64,000 nt of DNA from Ahaetulla prasina (GCF_028640845.1 NC_080540.1:259146958-259210957), one strand, 5' to 3'. Positions 21,469-33,078 are shown, counted from the first letter of the stretch. The notes: a model not told the origin generated them from the letters alone. Translations and numbers: made by a program.

Positions 21469-22438
21469 CAATATAAATCATAAGGATTGCCAGCAACAAG
21501 TTATAGTCATACAGTCATAAGTGGAAAGAGATTGGTGATGGGAACTATGAAACGATTAATAGTAGTGCAGATTCAGTAAATAGTCTGACAGTGTTGAGGA
21601 ATTATTTGTTTAGCAGAGTGATGGCCTTGAGAAAAACTGTTCTTGTGTCTAGTTGTTCTGGTGTGCAGTGCTCTATAGCGTCGTTTTGAGGGTAGGAGTT
21701 GAAACAGTTTATGTCCAGGATGCGAGGGATCTGCAAATATTTTCATGGCCCTCTTCTTGATTCGTGCAGTATACAGGTCCTCAATGGAAGGCAAGTTGGT
21801 AGCAATTATTTTTTCTGCAGTTCTAATTATCCTCTGAAGTCTGTGTTTTTCTTGTTGGGTTGCAGAACCGAACCAGACAGTTATAGAGGTGCAAATGACA
21901 GACTCAATAATTCCTCTGTTATGGTACTTTAAAAAAATTCCATCCCTTTCTGGGGGCTGTTGCCACCATTTCGCCTGTGGGTAGCATCCCTAAAATCTGA
22001 GAGAAGGCAGGAAGGAAGTAGCATGTTCAGGTACTCTTGATCTCTGCAGGGCCATTGGCACTAAATGCCATGGAAATTGAGTCTTAAGATTTTGCCAGTT
22101 TGTTTTCATATACTATTAATTGTATTTTATGTTCGTGAAAGACACTTTGAGATTATTCTCCTGAAAGGTGAGATATTAAAACATGCAAAAAAAGTCAAAA
22201 ATATGAAATCATTTCATATGGAATATGACATACCAAATCATGTATTAGTTCAAAATTGCAGTGTAAATCAATTTTCTATTTGGTTCATGTGTCACATACT
22301 GGAACTCCTTCAGTATATCCATTTAATATCCCCTGAGATAAATATCTTTAAAAGGAATAATGAAATATAAGAATAATTCTATTAAAACTTCAGATCTTTT
22401 CTGTGTCCTACTTTGATAAAAATGCTAAGGATGTGTTC

Positions 22439-22523
<85 letters not shown>

Positions 22524-22710
22524 CATACACACACACATCCTTATATATAAGCAATGATATTTTATATACTTATAAAATAGTTTCATATATAATAGGGATT
22601 TAGGGATGGGGTGGATGTTAAACTGTGAATTTTTATGTTGTACACTACCCAAAATCACTGTTTGTGAATTGGATGGCTATACAAATTTGTTTAATAAAAA
22701 TGATTATTTC
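21469..22710. repeat. Direct tandem duplication, unit 2
   Basis: Almost identical to 20227-21468: I see a 1-bp deletion near 21599, a T/C change near 22134 and microsatellite length changes. After 22710 the sequence continues into an A-run and unrelated DNA. Confidence 0.93.
22439..22522 (+). repeat. (GATA)n microsatellite, unit 2
   Basis: Longer GATA tract and shorter (CA)n than in unit 1. Confidence 0.95.
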
Positions 22711-24790
22711 AAAAAAAAAATAAGATTAACCAAGTTACTCCAATCTAGCATTCACTGGATTCACTTCCAGAACTCAAACAAAATTAAACATTTTGGAATA
22801 CCAAATACTTTGGAAGGTTATTATCAGACGAAATGCAGAACACAGTACTGAGGAGAAAAAACAATGCATCTCCTGTAAAGGTAAAATCCATAATCAATCT
22901 AGATAAATTTTTGTAATATTAACAATCACAAACCTGCTATATAACTCCATTGCATTCATAAATTGTGTACTGTAAGTGTTTTGGGTTGTTGTTGTTGTTT
23001 TTGTCCAATTGGCAGAAGTGTAAAGAATTGAATTCAAAAGTAAACTTACGTTGCTGAAGAAATTTTTGGAAACGGTATTCCAAAGAACAGATACTAAAAA
23101 ACATGACACGGATTACTAACTCTGTCACATGCAAAGGTTTTCTTTGAAATCATGTGCAACTATGTGTCTAGCATACTTGCCTGCCTGACTGAAAAGCAGA
23201 CGTATCACATGATTCCTTTGTCCATTGTGAAGCATTTGCTGTCAAAAGAAACAGCACTGCATCTCTTGAAGCATTTCCAGTATTTCATAAATCATCTGTT
23301 GACCTGAGGCCCATAACTTCTTTATAAGAGCTAGTAAAGATAAAATTGTATTTTTTAATAGGAACAAAGAAAAGCTGTTAGAAAAACTATCCATAATCAT
23401 AATCATGCTGTAAGAGTGTCCCTTGGCAAAGAGATCACATCTACAAATCTATCCTTTCCTCTCTTAGTGCAAACTCTTGATTGGCAATAAATTGGTCCAA
23501 TTATTAGGCAAATGAAGCAAGGTTTACTGCTCTTCTCAGCCTCCCCAACACTTCTTGATAGTAAAGAGATACCAATTTATTTTTATCTGAGCTGATTTGC
23601 TTCTTGTTGTCAATACCCTGCAGTTACACCCGCTGAGCACAATCTGTCACTACAAACATAACTTAGTAAAGACACAAAAGAATAAATTACTCCTTATAGC
23701 CTGTCATAGAAGAATGATGCTCCAAAGAACAAGAAGAAATCCTATCAAAAAACAAACCTTTCTTTGCACTCTTAAAATGGACAAAAAAGGCACTTTTCAT
23801 AATTTTCCCTCAACAACTAGCATAGCATGAGGGCAAAGTAGAGCTCTATTCTGTGGCTAATCACATATTGCTATTCTCACCTTCCTTTCATCTTCCAGAC
23901 CTTGGGGGAAATTGGGGGGACACTCATACACAAATAAAAAAATCAAAATTGATTGTTTTGGGAGACAAGTTTTTGGCCAAGATGAACCCAATTCAGCCTA
24001 ATCTGTTTTACATGAGCTGATCTTAGTATATGATTACAGCTGCCCTATATTATGTCTTTTGGCACAAGAGTCATTCAGAAGGAAAGAAAAATATAGCTAA
24101 GTAGATAAGTAAATATTTCATTCTTCTCTCTGCTTCTCTTATAGATATGGGTACGGAGAAAAGGAATATGAGTTAGAACTATAATTATGGCTCCTTCCTA
24201 CAGAGATAGGAATAAGAAGATTCAAGGATCGTGGCTATGTAGAAACCCATGGGAAGAAGTATCATTTGCTTCTTGAATTCATTCTGGTTGGTATTAACCA
24301 GCATAGGTCCCAGGGAATTAAAAGAGAAGGACTTTGCAAAGTTTTCCCGGTTACCATACCATAACTATTCTTTTCCAATATCAACTTCCAGCAGTGTCAT
24401 TGAGTTTACACAACAATATTGAAAATCCATAAAATGAGCCATTTCCACATTGTCTGAAGCTCATTTAGCTACTGCAAAAGAACATTGTTATGGCTCCCCA
24501 AGTAGCATGAATGTCACTCGGGGAGCCATAATTAACCTATGTCCTAGGTCCACTAAAATATGTCTCAGTATTTATTAAAAATGTCAATTTCAGTTTATCA
24601 GACCTATATAAAGAAAGACAAATTATTGAGAACAATAATGATTAAATTATACAACCAAATATAGAAGAAAATATAAAGGTATAGGATGGTGGCTTTATAG
24701 GTAGAGCTTTTACCAATTTATCTGTTACGTTTTGAATGGTTTCCTTTTTATAGCCGATATTCATATTGCATAATTGACCACATATATTAG
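22711..24790. other. No gene recognised; one short hairpin
   Basis: About 2 kb of AT-rich sequence with no repeat that I can name apart from the inverted repeat at 24488-24531. The right end (from 24791) is where the duplicated retroelement locus starts. Confidence 0.45.
24488..24531. repeat. Short inverted repeat, 16-bp arms
   Basis: TTATGGCTCCCCAAGT at 24488-24503 pairs with ACTCGGGGAGCCATAA at 24516-24531, one mismatch, 12-nt loop. It is GC-richer than its surroundings. Confidence 0.8.
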
Positions 24791-24981
24791 AAGGATGGTA
24801 TCTTTTCTTTAATAAGATGGATCATGCTTGAATCATTTGTACAACCTATGTTAGTGCACACATATATTTGGTATGCAGATTTGGAAGGTATGGCCATGAA
24901 TTTTATTTTAAAAAATAGTTTTCTCAGAATAATGCTAAAGACAAAGAATTAAAGACAAAAGCCAAGCCAAGCAAAGGTACA

Positions 24982-25020
<39 letters not shown>

Positions 25021-25485
25021 CCCACCCCCCCACCCCCACCCAAAGAAGACAGTGCCAAACCACCTTCAAAAATATTGCCAGGAAAATTGCATGGAGAATT
25101 CTCTCAAAGGCACAAAAACTGTCACAAGTTTTATTCAAATAAGCACATAGAAATAGTTCAAGGCTGACTCAGTTCCTCATCAAATATAGAGTATATTTGC
25201 CACAGGCTATAATATTAACAAGAATCCTGTAAACTGAATTTTCCCCCTAGGTTATAATGTAATCATTCCATGTAAATCACCATTTTTCTCCAGAGAAAAA
25301 AATAACAAGTAATGGAACAGTTTCTTAAATATCTGCATCAAGTGCCAGAAGCAGCGTCCAAATAAGGTAGCCAAATAAGATTTAAAACTACCTTGTTTCA
25401 CATGGCTTCATTTTGATCATGTTTGCTGAAATCGTAACAAAAAAGAAAACTAGAAGATGCCTTGAAACTATTACAGTAAGTAAAC

Positions 25486-26050
25486 TGTTGGAAGAAATAT
25501 CCATCTGGGTTCAGTTCCAAGTGGGGACAAAGACACTGGAAACATGGAGGCTGCTTGGAAAGATGGTTTAATGGTGGTCAGGATCACATGGCTTGAGTTC
25601 CTGAACAGAAAAGGGCTGAGATCCTGTGCTCCCTGGTTTTATGCTTTTCTGAGCTTTGACCTTTCTGGGGCACAGGAAGAGTATCCTGATTGGTTGTCAG
25701 ACTCCCAGGGGGTGGGGGTCTTAGCTAGCCTTGCTGGCTGTCTCTCAAGCTTGCTTGAGCCTTGCCATGTGGTGAGTTTCAGTTGTATTGTGTTGCAAAT
25801 CATGGGGGGATTGAGTGAGCTTGGTTGAAGCCTTAATTGCCCATTGACAAAGGTGGGGAGAATGAGTGAGCTTAGCTGAGGCTTTTAATGGCCCATAGAC
25901 AAAGGTGGGGGAGTCAGGAAGTCGCAGGGAGCTCCTTTGTCTTTAAAATATGTTTCTCCATTTCTCATCCAGGAAGGTATAATATTCTGCTTTTAAAATA
26001 TTTCCTAGAATATTTCATTCTTCTAGGAGGGTGGGTGCTAAATTCCTACA
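25486..26050 (-). mobile_element. LTR of non-coding LTR retrotransposon (copy A, 3' LTR)
   Basis: TGTTGGAAG at the left and CCTACA at the right; on the minus strand it runs TGTAGG to CCAACA. The left neighbour is AAAC, the same 4 bp as at the intact element. The right neighbour on the plus strand is ATCCCTACTTTTTTTTTT, a polypurine tract when read on the minus strand. Confidence 0.85.
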
Positions 26051-27103
26051 ATCCCTACTTTTTTTTTTCAAAACGTGAGTTTTGAAACATGCTCTTGGCA
26101 AAATTAAAATTGATCAAATCAGTGGGTGCTTTTAATTTTCCTGATGCAAAGGAAGCCATTGATAGAGACAACAGAAAAAGATTCCTTCAGTGGCTCCCAA
26201 AAGCTTTCAACCATGAAGGTCTAGCAGCCAGGGAAAAGTTCTGGTAAGAATTTTACAGTATCCAATTTTCTATGCCAATTAATTTCAGCTGTTAGATATC
26301 ACTTTTCTGAGAGCTTCCAGTCAGGTCAAGCAAGCACACATCCCAAAATTTTCACAGCCATGGTTTCCTTTAAATTACAGGCTGCTCATTTCCAAGGGTT
26401 GGTTACTGAACCTGCCCTAGCTCTTACTAGTCTATCCAAGATTTTTTTTTTTTCCAAATTGAGGTTAATCAGTGTGCAATCCAGGCTTTTTCCTTTCTTT
26501 TTTTTTTTTTAAATTACACACAATGAGCCCTGGGACTTCTACTCATGAGACCACCAGTGCAACATATCTTGCTTTACTGGGCAACTGGGCAGCATCATTT
26601 GTGAGTCATTCAGGGCTTGGGTTTTGGATATCACTTTTTCTGCTATCTCTTCAAGTGAGGAATTGCCTGAGGGGGATGCCCTCCCCTATGGAATTAGCAG
26701 GGAGATCTGACTCCTTGGGCTTTTAGTGCCACAGAGCAAAAATCAACCTAGAAGTCTTGTGTGGAGGTAAGTGAAGGGAATAGACTAATTCTGAATGGTG
26801 TGTGTCTCTGTGTGTGCCTGTGTATGCAGCTACTTTTACAATTCAGGCAATACAAACAATACAAACATGCTGGACAAATTTCCCTACCATTAGACAGAAA
26901 TCTCAGGTGTTCAGAACTTGCTGTGGTAGCCACTCAAATACAATCCTTACATGAGTACTTTAGACTGATTACAATATAAATGAGACAAGACAGAAAACAT
27001 TACAATGAATTTCCACCCTCCCCCATAGTCTTTCCAGTTGTCTTCTGGGAATTGAAAAGAGTCTTTTAGTCTTTACTTGTACAACTCAGGGTCCTTTTTT
27101 TCA
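26051..27103 (-). mobile_element. Partial interior of the LTR element (copy A)
   Basis: Matches 29371-30420 closely, including GGTTACTGAACCTGCCCTAG and the (TG)n-rich stretch near 26800. It stops at a TTTTTTTCATA junction where the sequence switches to the right flank. No conserved reading frame. Confidence 0.83.
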
Positions 27104-27133
27104 TAATAGTTTACTAGTTTACAGATATACTAT

Positions 27134-27327
27134 AAGGATGGTATCTTTTCTTTAATAAGATGGATCATGCTTGAATCATTTGTACAACCTATGTTAGTGC
27201 ACACATATATTTGGTATGCAGATTTGGAAGGTATGGCCATGAATTTTATTTTAAAAAATAGTTTTCTCAGAATAATGCTAAAGACAAAGAATTAAAGACA
27301 AAAGCCAAGCCAAGCAAAGGTACAGCA

Positions 27328-27383
<56 letters not shown>

Positions 27384-28285
27384 CCCACCCCCACCCCCAC
27401 CCAAAGAAGACAGTGCCAAACCACCTTCAAAAATATTGCCAGGAAAATTGCATGGAGAATTCTCTCAAAGGCACAAAAACTGTCACAAGTTTTATTCAAA
27501 TAAGCACATAGAAATAGTTCAAGGCTGACTCAGTTCCTCATCAAATATAGAGTATATTTGCCACAGGCTATAATATTAACAAGAATCCTGTAAACTGAAT
27601 TTTCCCCCTAGGTTATAATGTAATCATTCCATGTAAATCACCATTTTTCTCCAGAGAAAAAAATAACAAGTAATGGAACAGTTTCTTAAATATCTGCATC
27701 AAGTGCCAGAAGCAGCGTCCAAATAAGGTAACCAAATAAGATTTAAAACTACCTTGTTTCACATGGCTTCATTTTGATCATGTTTGCTGAAATCGTAACA
27801 AAAAAGAAAACTAGAAGATGCCTTGAAACTATTACAGTAAGTAAACTGTTGGAAGAAATATCCATCTGGGTTCAGTTCCAAGTGGGGACAAAGACACTGG
27901 AAACATGGAGGCTGCTTGGAAAGATGGTTTAATGGTGGTCAGGATCACATGGCTTCATTTTGATCATGTTTGCTGAAATCGTAACAAAAAAGAAAACTAG
28001 AAGATGCCTTGAAACTATTACAGTAAGTAAACTGTTGGAAGAAATATCCATCTGGGTTCAGTTCCAAGTGGGGACAAAGACACTGGAAACATGGAGGCTG
28101 CTTGGAAAGATGGTTTAATGGTGGTCAGGATCACATGGCTTCATTTTGATCATGTTTGCTGAAATCGTAACAAAAAAGAAAACTAGAAGATGCCTTGAAA
28201 CTATTACAGTAAGTAAACTGTTGGAAGAAATATCCATCTGGGTTCAGTTCCAAGTGGGGACAAAGACAGGAAAAAGGCTCTTTCT

Positions 28286-28339
<54 letters not shown>

Positions 28340-28800
28340 CACCCCCACCCCCACCCAAAGAAGACAGTGCCAAACCACCTTCAAAAATATTGCCAGGAAA
28401 ATTGCATGGAGAATTCTCTCAAAGGCACAAAAACTGTCACAAGTTTTATTCAAATAAGCACATAGAAATAGTTCAAGGCTGACTCAGTTCCTCATCAAAT
28501 ATAGAGTATATTTGCCACAGGCTATAATATTAACAAGAATCCTGTAAACTGAATTTTCCCCCTAGGTTATAATGTAATCATTCCATGTAAATCACCATTT
28601 TTCTCCAGAGAAAAAAATAACAAGTAATGGAACAGTTTCTTAAATATCTGCATCAAGTGCCAGAAGCAGCGTCCAAATAAGGTAGCCAAATAAGATTTAA
28701 AACTACCTTGTTTCACATGGCTTCATTTTGATCATGTTTGCTGAAATCGTAACAAAAAAGAAAACTAGAAGATGCCTTGAAACTATTACAGTAAGTAAAC
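27134..28800. repeat. Rearranged left flank of the LTR element (copy B)
   Basis: Left flank again from AAGGATGGTATC, with (CT)n at 27331-27380, a 109-bp LTR stub from 27847, repeats of 186 bp, a short piece matching the element interior (28258-28290), a second (CT)n at 28291-28337, and the flank for a third time (28338-28800). All changes of template occur at shared short sequences. Confidence 0.85.
27759..28268. repeat. 186-bp tandem repeat, two full units and a partial one
   Basis: TCACATGGCTT starts at 27759, 27945 and 28131, exactly 186 bp apart. Each unit joins flank sequence to the first 109 bp of the LTR. The 11-mer occurs both in the flank and in the LTR, and the repeat boundary lies on it. 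The third unit stops at GGACAAAGACA (28258-28268). Confidence 0.93.
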
Positions 28801-29370
28801 TGTTGGAAGAAATATCCATCTGGGTTCAGTTCCAAGTGGGGACAAAGACACTGGAAACATGGAGGCTGCTTGGAAAGATGGTTTAATGGTGGTCAGGATC
28901 ACATGGCTTGAGTTCCTGAGCAGAAAAGGGGCCCGAGATCCTGTGTGCTCCCTGGTTTTATGATTTTTCTGAGCTTTGACCTTTCTGGGGCACAGGAAGA
29001 GTATCCTGATTGGTTGTCAGACTCCCAGGGGGTGGGGGTCTTAGCTAGCCTTGCTGGCTGTCTCTCAAGCTTGCTTGAGCCTTGCCATGTGGTGAGTTTC
29101 AGTTGTATTGTGTTGCAAATCATGGGGGGATTGAGTGAGCTTGGTTGAAGCCTTAATTGCCCATTGACAAAGGTGGGGAGAATGAGTGAGCTTAGCTGAG
29201 GCTTTTAATGGCCCATTGACAAAGGTGGGGGAGTCAGGAAGTTGCAGGAGCTCCTTTGTCTTTAAAATATGTTTCTCCATTTCTCATCCAGGAAGGTATA
29301 ATATTCTGCTTTTAAAATATTTCCTAGAATATTTCATTCTTCTAGGAGGGGTGGGTGCTAAATTCCTACA
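28801..29370 (-). repeat. 3' LTR of the LTR retrotransposon
   Basis: 570 bp, TG...CA. On the minus strand it has a CCAAT box (complement of 29009-29013), a TATA-like CATAAAACC (28954-28962) and an ATTAAA polyadenylation signal (28882-28887). Left neighbour AAAC is half of the target duplication. Confidence 0.88.
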
Positions 29371-29371
29371 A

Positions 29372-29390
29372 TCCCTACTTTTTTTTTTCA
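29372..29390 (-). other. Polypurine tract of the LTR retrotransposon
   Basis: On the minus strand GAAAAAAAAAAGTAGGGA directly precedes the 3' LTR, separated by one base. Confidence 0.72.
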
Positions 29391-30892
29391 AAACGTGAGT
29401 TTTGAAACATGCTCTTGGCAAAATTAAAATTGATCAAATCAGTGGGTGCTTTTAATTTTCCTGATGCAAAGGAAGCCATTGATAGAGACAACAGAAAAAG
29501 ATTCCTTCAGTGGCTCCCAAAAGCTTTCAACCATGAAGGTCTAGCAGCCAGGGAAAAGTTCTGGTAAGAATTTTACAGTATCCAATTTTCTATGCCAATT
29601 AATTTCAGCTGTTAGATATCACTTTTCTGAGAGCTTCCAGTCAGGTCAAGCAAGCACACATCCCAAAATTTTCACAGCCATGGTTTTCCTTTAAATTACA
29701 GGCTGCTCATTTCCAAGGGTTGGTTACTGAACCTGCCCTAGCTCTTACTAGTCTATCCAAGATTTTTTCCAGTCCAAATTGAGGTTAATCAGTGTGCAAT
29801 CCAGGCTTTTCCTTTCTTCTTTTTTTTTTAAATTACACAATGAGCCCTGGGACTTCTACTCATGAGACCACCAGTGCAACATTTCTTGCTTTACTGGGCA
29901 ACTGGGCAGCATCATTTGTGAGTCATAGTCAGGGCTTGGGTTTTGGATATCACTTTTTCTGCTATCTCTTCAAGAGAGGAATTGCCTGAGGGGATGCCCT
30001 CCCCATGGAATTAGCAGGGAGATCTGATTCCTTGGGCTTTTAGTGCCACAGAGCAAAAATCAACCTAAAAGTCTTGTGTGGAGGTAAGTGAAGGGAATAG
30101 ACTAATTCTGAATGGTGTGTCTCTCTGTGTGTGCCTGTGTATGCAGCTACTTTTACAATACAGGCAATACAAACAATACAAACATGCTGGACAAATTTCC
30201 CTACCATTAGACAGAAATCTCAGGTGTTCAGAACTAACTGTGGTAGCCACTCAAATACAATCCTTACATGAGTACTTTAGACTGATTACAATATAAAGGA
30301 GACAAGACAGAAAACATTACAATGAATTTTCCACCTCCCCCATAGTCTTTCCAGTTGTCTTCTGGGGATTGAAAAGAGTCTTTTAGTCTTTACTTGTACA
30401 TCTCAGGGTCCTTTCTTTCATATCTGCTGGGTAGCATGTTTGGTGGTCAGTCAGGTTTGGAAAGGTCTGCTCCAAATCTGGTTGCTATGATGATTTTCAG
30501 TGGGGGCTGGATTCAAACTCAATTCCTGGCTCCAACAAATAGAAGGTCTCCTCTGGGGGCAGCATCTGGAACCATGTGCTCTGCTTCCACAGTTGCAGAG
30601 TCATCTTTTCAGGGCTGAAAGACATTAGAACAGGATCTCCTCCCCACTTTTGTGGGTAATCTTCTCAGGAAAGGCATTGTAACAGGATTAAAAAAGGAGG
30701 GGGGTAGATATCTTGCAGGCAGAGTTTGAAAAGAAACAACACATCAATATTGCAGTTACTAAAAGATAATGCAGTTTCAACAAAATGCAGTTTCAACAAC
30801 TGATGAGGAAGAAAAAACTGGATTCACATGCTTCAGGAACAGGTAAAATCATTTAAACACACAGTAAATGCAAGACTGAATTTTTTTTTTCT

Positions 30893-30968
30893 CTTGTAAG
30901 TGAACTTAAAACGTTTCCTCATAAACTTATCTTGTAAGTGAACTTAAAATGTTTCCTTATAAACTTGA
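30893..30968. repeat. 38-bp direct repeat, two units
   Basis: CTTGTAAGTGAACTTAAAAC at 30893 and CTTGTAAGTGAACTTAAAAT at 30931, each 38 bp and adjacent. Confidence 0.9.
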
Positions 30969-32446
30969 GTTGTTACTTTAAGATAAAGAGGAGAAAAAAA
31001 AAACAGAAATAGGATGAAAAGTCCTTTTTACTATTTTGTTGGCCGGACAAAGACAGGAAAAAGGCTCTTTCCTTTTTTTCTCTCTCTCTCTTGTCCCTAT
31101 TTTATTGCTTCAACCTTTTGTTTTTGTTTTTCCCTAACAATTTAAAATTCTTGTCTCTAGAGATCAGATACATTTTACAGTTACAATTACTTCAAGGGCC
31201 CACAAAGACAGACATACACACATAAAAACAAGGAGGACAGAGAGGAAAACAAAACTCTGAGATTTACACACACACTGATCATTCCCGCCATAAATCTCAG
31301 TTAAATTAGGGAAGGCACAAATCTTAACAGACATACCACGTGGTTCCATAGAAGACAGAGAGACAAACAAACAAAACAAACAAAAACCCAAACATTCCTA
31401 TTTATATATTTCTCTTTTCTTTTAAGTACCTTTATTTAGCCAAATTTGTTTCCTATTCTCATCTTTATTACACAATTTCCTCAATTTCTTTTTCCGCATA
31501 CCAGGTAAAACTGGCAGCCTCCGGGCACTCCAGGCCCCAGCAGGTTTTCCAGGGGATTTCCCTCCACCCTCGAGCTACTGCTTCCCATGTTTCCCTCTCT
31601 GATGTGAGGTTTTATTTTTCACTTTGGCTTAGCCGGGTGGATCCTCCTACAGTTTTCAGAAAAAAAAGTTCTGGGAAGGACTTCGACTCCCTTCTGTCGA
31701 AGTATGAGCACCTTCCTGTTAAGGGAGCTTCCGTTTTGGATCAAAAAAGGTGATCCCAGAGGACCTACTGCCCTGCCAGTAGGTACGAGCACCTCCTCAA
31801 CACTGCTTCCTGCTTCCTTTTTAGCATACCAGGCAGTACTGGCAGCCTCCGGGCATCCAGGGCCCCAAGCAGATCTCCTGCTTCCTTTTTTTTTTTCTCC
31901 TTTTTTCTTTTTTTACTCTCTTAATTGCTTCATTCACACTTACTTTCCTCTCGCTCGGCTTCCGTTCCTAATAAACACAAAGTTCCACGTTTGGCTTCCC
32001 CCCCTTGCTTTCTCTATCCTACCGGTCACGGCTCGGTGGAGCTAGCAGTAGGCAGAGGTGCGGCTAGAGGTTGCTCAAAGAGGTGGAATCAGACTGTTTC
32101 CTTAGGTGGAATCCCACACACACACTTCTTCCTTCCCTAACAGAAGGTCCTGTGCTCTGGCAAAACCCCATGCTCTCCAGACTTTTGGTCTTTCTGCGGT
32201 TAGGAAATGCACAGAGAAAGCAAGATCCAGCTATGATTGGGAGAAGGGCTCTCTCATTCACACACATGCAGGCATACACATATTTCCCATGCTTTTCCAT
32301 GCTTAAAATTAAAATTTAGAGGTACTCACCTTCTTTCCAAGCAGTCTTTGAGCTCAACACTCAAAACTCCTTTAAAACCTAGTTCCAAATGGCCAAGATC
32401 CAGGAAAACTTACCCACAGACTCAATGGGTCTGCTGCTAGCAAGGA

Positions 32447-32456
32447 GGCTTACCTG
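32447..32456 (-). promoter_or_regulatory. Possible splice donor in LTR-element leader
   Basis: The minus strand reads CAGGTAAGCC about 30 bases past the primer-binding site, the position of a major splice donor in many retroviral leaders. A second GGGTAAGTTTT lies at 32404-32414. Function is inferred. Confidence 0.4.
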
Positions 32457-32484
32457 GGCCAGGTCCATTGGTTAGGTTAACAGA

Positions 32485-32502
32485 GTCCCATCTGGGGTGC
32501 CA
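32485..32502 (-). other. Primer-binding site of the LTR retrotransposon
   Basis: Two bases inside the 5' LTR the minus strand reads TGGCACCCCAGATGGGAC. TGG at the start is the complement of tRNA CCA-3'. It resembles lysine-tRNA sites in part (about 13 of 18 by eye), so the tRNA is uncertain. Confidence 0.7.
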
Positions 32503-32504
32503 AT

Positions 32505-33078
32505 TGTTGGAAGAAATATCCATCTGGGTTCAGTTCCAAGTGGGGGCAAAGACACTGGAAACATGGAGGCTGCTTGGAAAGATGGTTTAATGGTGGTCAG
32601 GATGACATGGCTTGAGTTCCTGAACAAGAAAGGGCTGAGATCCTGTGTGCTCCCTGGTTTTATGATTTTCTGAGCTTTGACCTTTCTGGGGCACAGGAAG
32701 AGTATCCTGATTGGTTGTCAGACTCCCAGGGGGTGGGGGTCTTAGCTAGCCTTGCTGGCTGTCTCTCAAGCTTGCTTGAGCCTTGCCATGTGGTGAGTTT
32801 CAGTTGTATTGTGTTGCAAATCATGGGGGGATTGAGTGAGCTTGGTTGAAGCCTTAATTGCCCATTGACAAAGGTGGGGAGAATGAGTGAGCTTAGCTGA
32901 GGCTTTTAATGGCCCATTGACAAAGGTGGGGGGGGAGTCAGGAAGTTGCAGGGAGCTCCTTTGTCTTTAAAATATGTTTCTCCATTTCTCATCCAGGAAG
33001 GTATAATATTCTGCTTTTTAAAATATTTCCTAGAATATTTCATTCTTCTAGGAGGTGGGTGGGTGCTAAATTCCTACA
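32505..33078 (-). repeat. 5' LTR of the LTR retrotransposon
   Basis: 574 bp, same ends as the 3' LTR. CCAAT box at 32710-32714, TATA-like CATAAAACC at 32656-32664 and ATTAAA at 32586-32591, all on the minus strand. Right neighbour AAAC completes the 4-bp target duplication. Confidence 0.88.
32656..32714 (-). promoter_or_regulatory. Predicted U3 promoter of the LTR element
   Basis: CCAAT (32710-32714) lies about 45 bp upstream of CATAAAACC (32656-32664) on the minus strand, followed by AGGGAGCACACAGGATCTC, where the transcript would start. Spacing is typical for a U3 promoter. Confidence 0.55.

Larger units (their letters stand above)
24791..27136. repeat. Rearranged LTR-element locus, copy A
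   Basis: Holds left flank (24791-25485, including a (CT)n tract at 24985-25018), an LTR (25486-26050), about 1.05 kb of element interior, then about 35 bp that match the right flank beyond the other end of the element (33150-33188). It ends at ACTATAAGG, where left-flank sequence starts again. Copy A therefore represents flank-element-flank with most of the element deleted. Confidence 0.85.
29371..32504 (-). other. Non-coding interior of the LTR retrotransposon
   Basis: About 3.1 kb. Internal direct repeats occur: a 38-bp pair at 30893-30968 and a similar pair of TGGCAGCCTCCGGGCA segments at about 31511 and 31841. A (CT)n tract near 31079-31092 follows GGACAAAGACAGG (31045). Open frames of 70-113 codons show no recognisable domain and no shared frame. 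Confidence 0.7.
28801..33078 (-). mobile_element. LTR retrotransposon, two LTRs, no coding capacity
   Basis: A complete element of 4278 bp in minus orientation: LTRs at both ends (570 and 574 bp), a primer-binding site inside the 5' LTR at 32485-32502, a polypurine tract inside the 3' LTR at 29372-29390, and a 4-bp target duplication AAAC at 28797-28800 and 33079-33082. The 3.1-kb interior shows no gag, protease, RT or integrase motif in any frame. It is therefore non-autonomous (LARD-like) or a gutted endogenous retrovirus, mobilised by proteins from elsewhere. The LTRs differ at about ten places, so it is not very recent. Confidence 0.87.

Noticed and set aside
24935..25138. Open frame MNKTCDSFCAFERILHAIFL that recurs at 27278 and 28244
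   Set aside because: Recurs because the DNA is duplicated; the frame runs through the (CT)n tract and has no domain. Differences between copies include CT length changes that shift the frame.
28801..33078. Intact endogenous retrovirus with env or gag
   Set aside because: No retroviral protein motif in any frame of the 3.1-kb interior; only cis signals are present.
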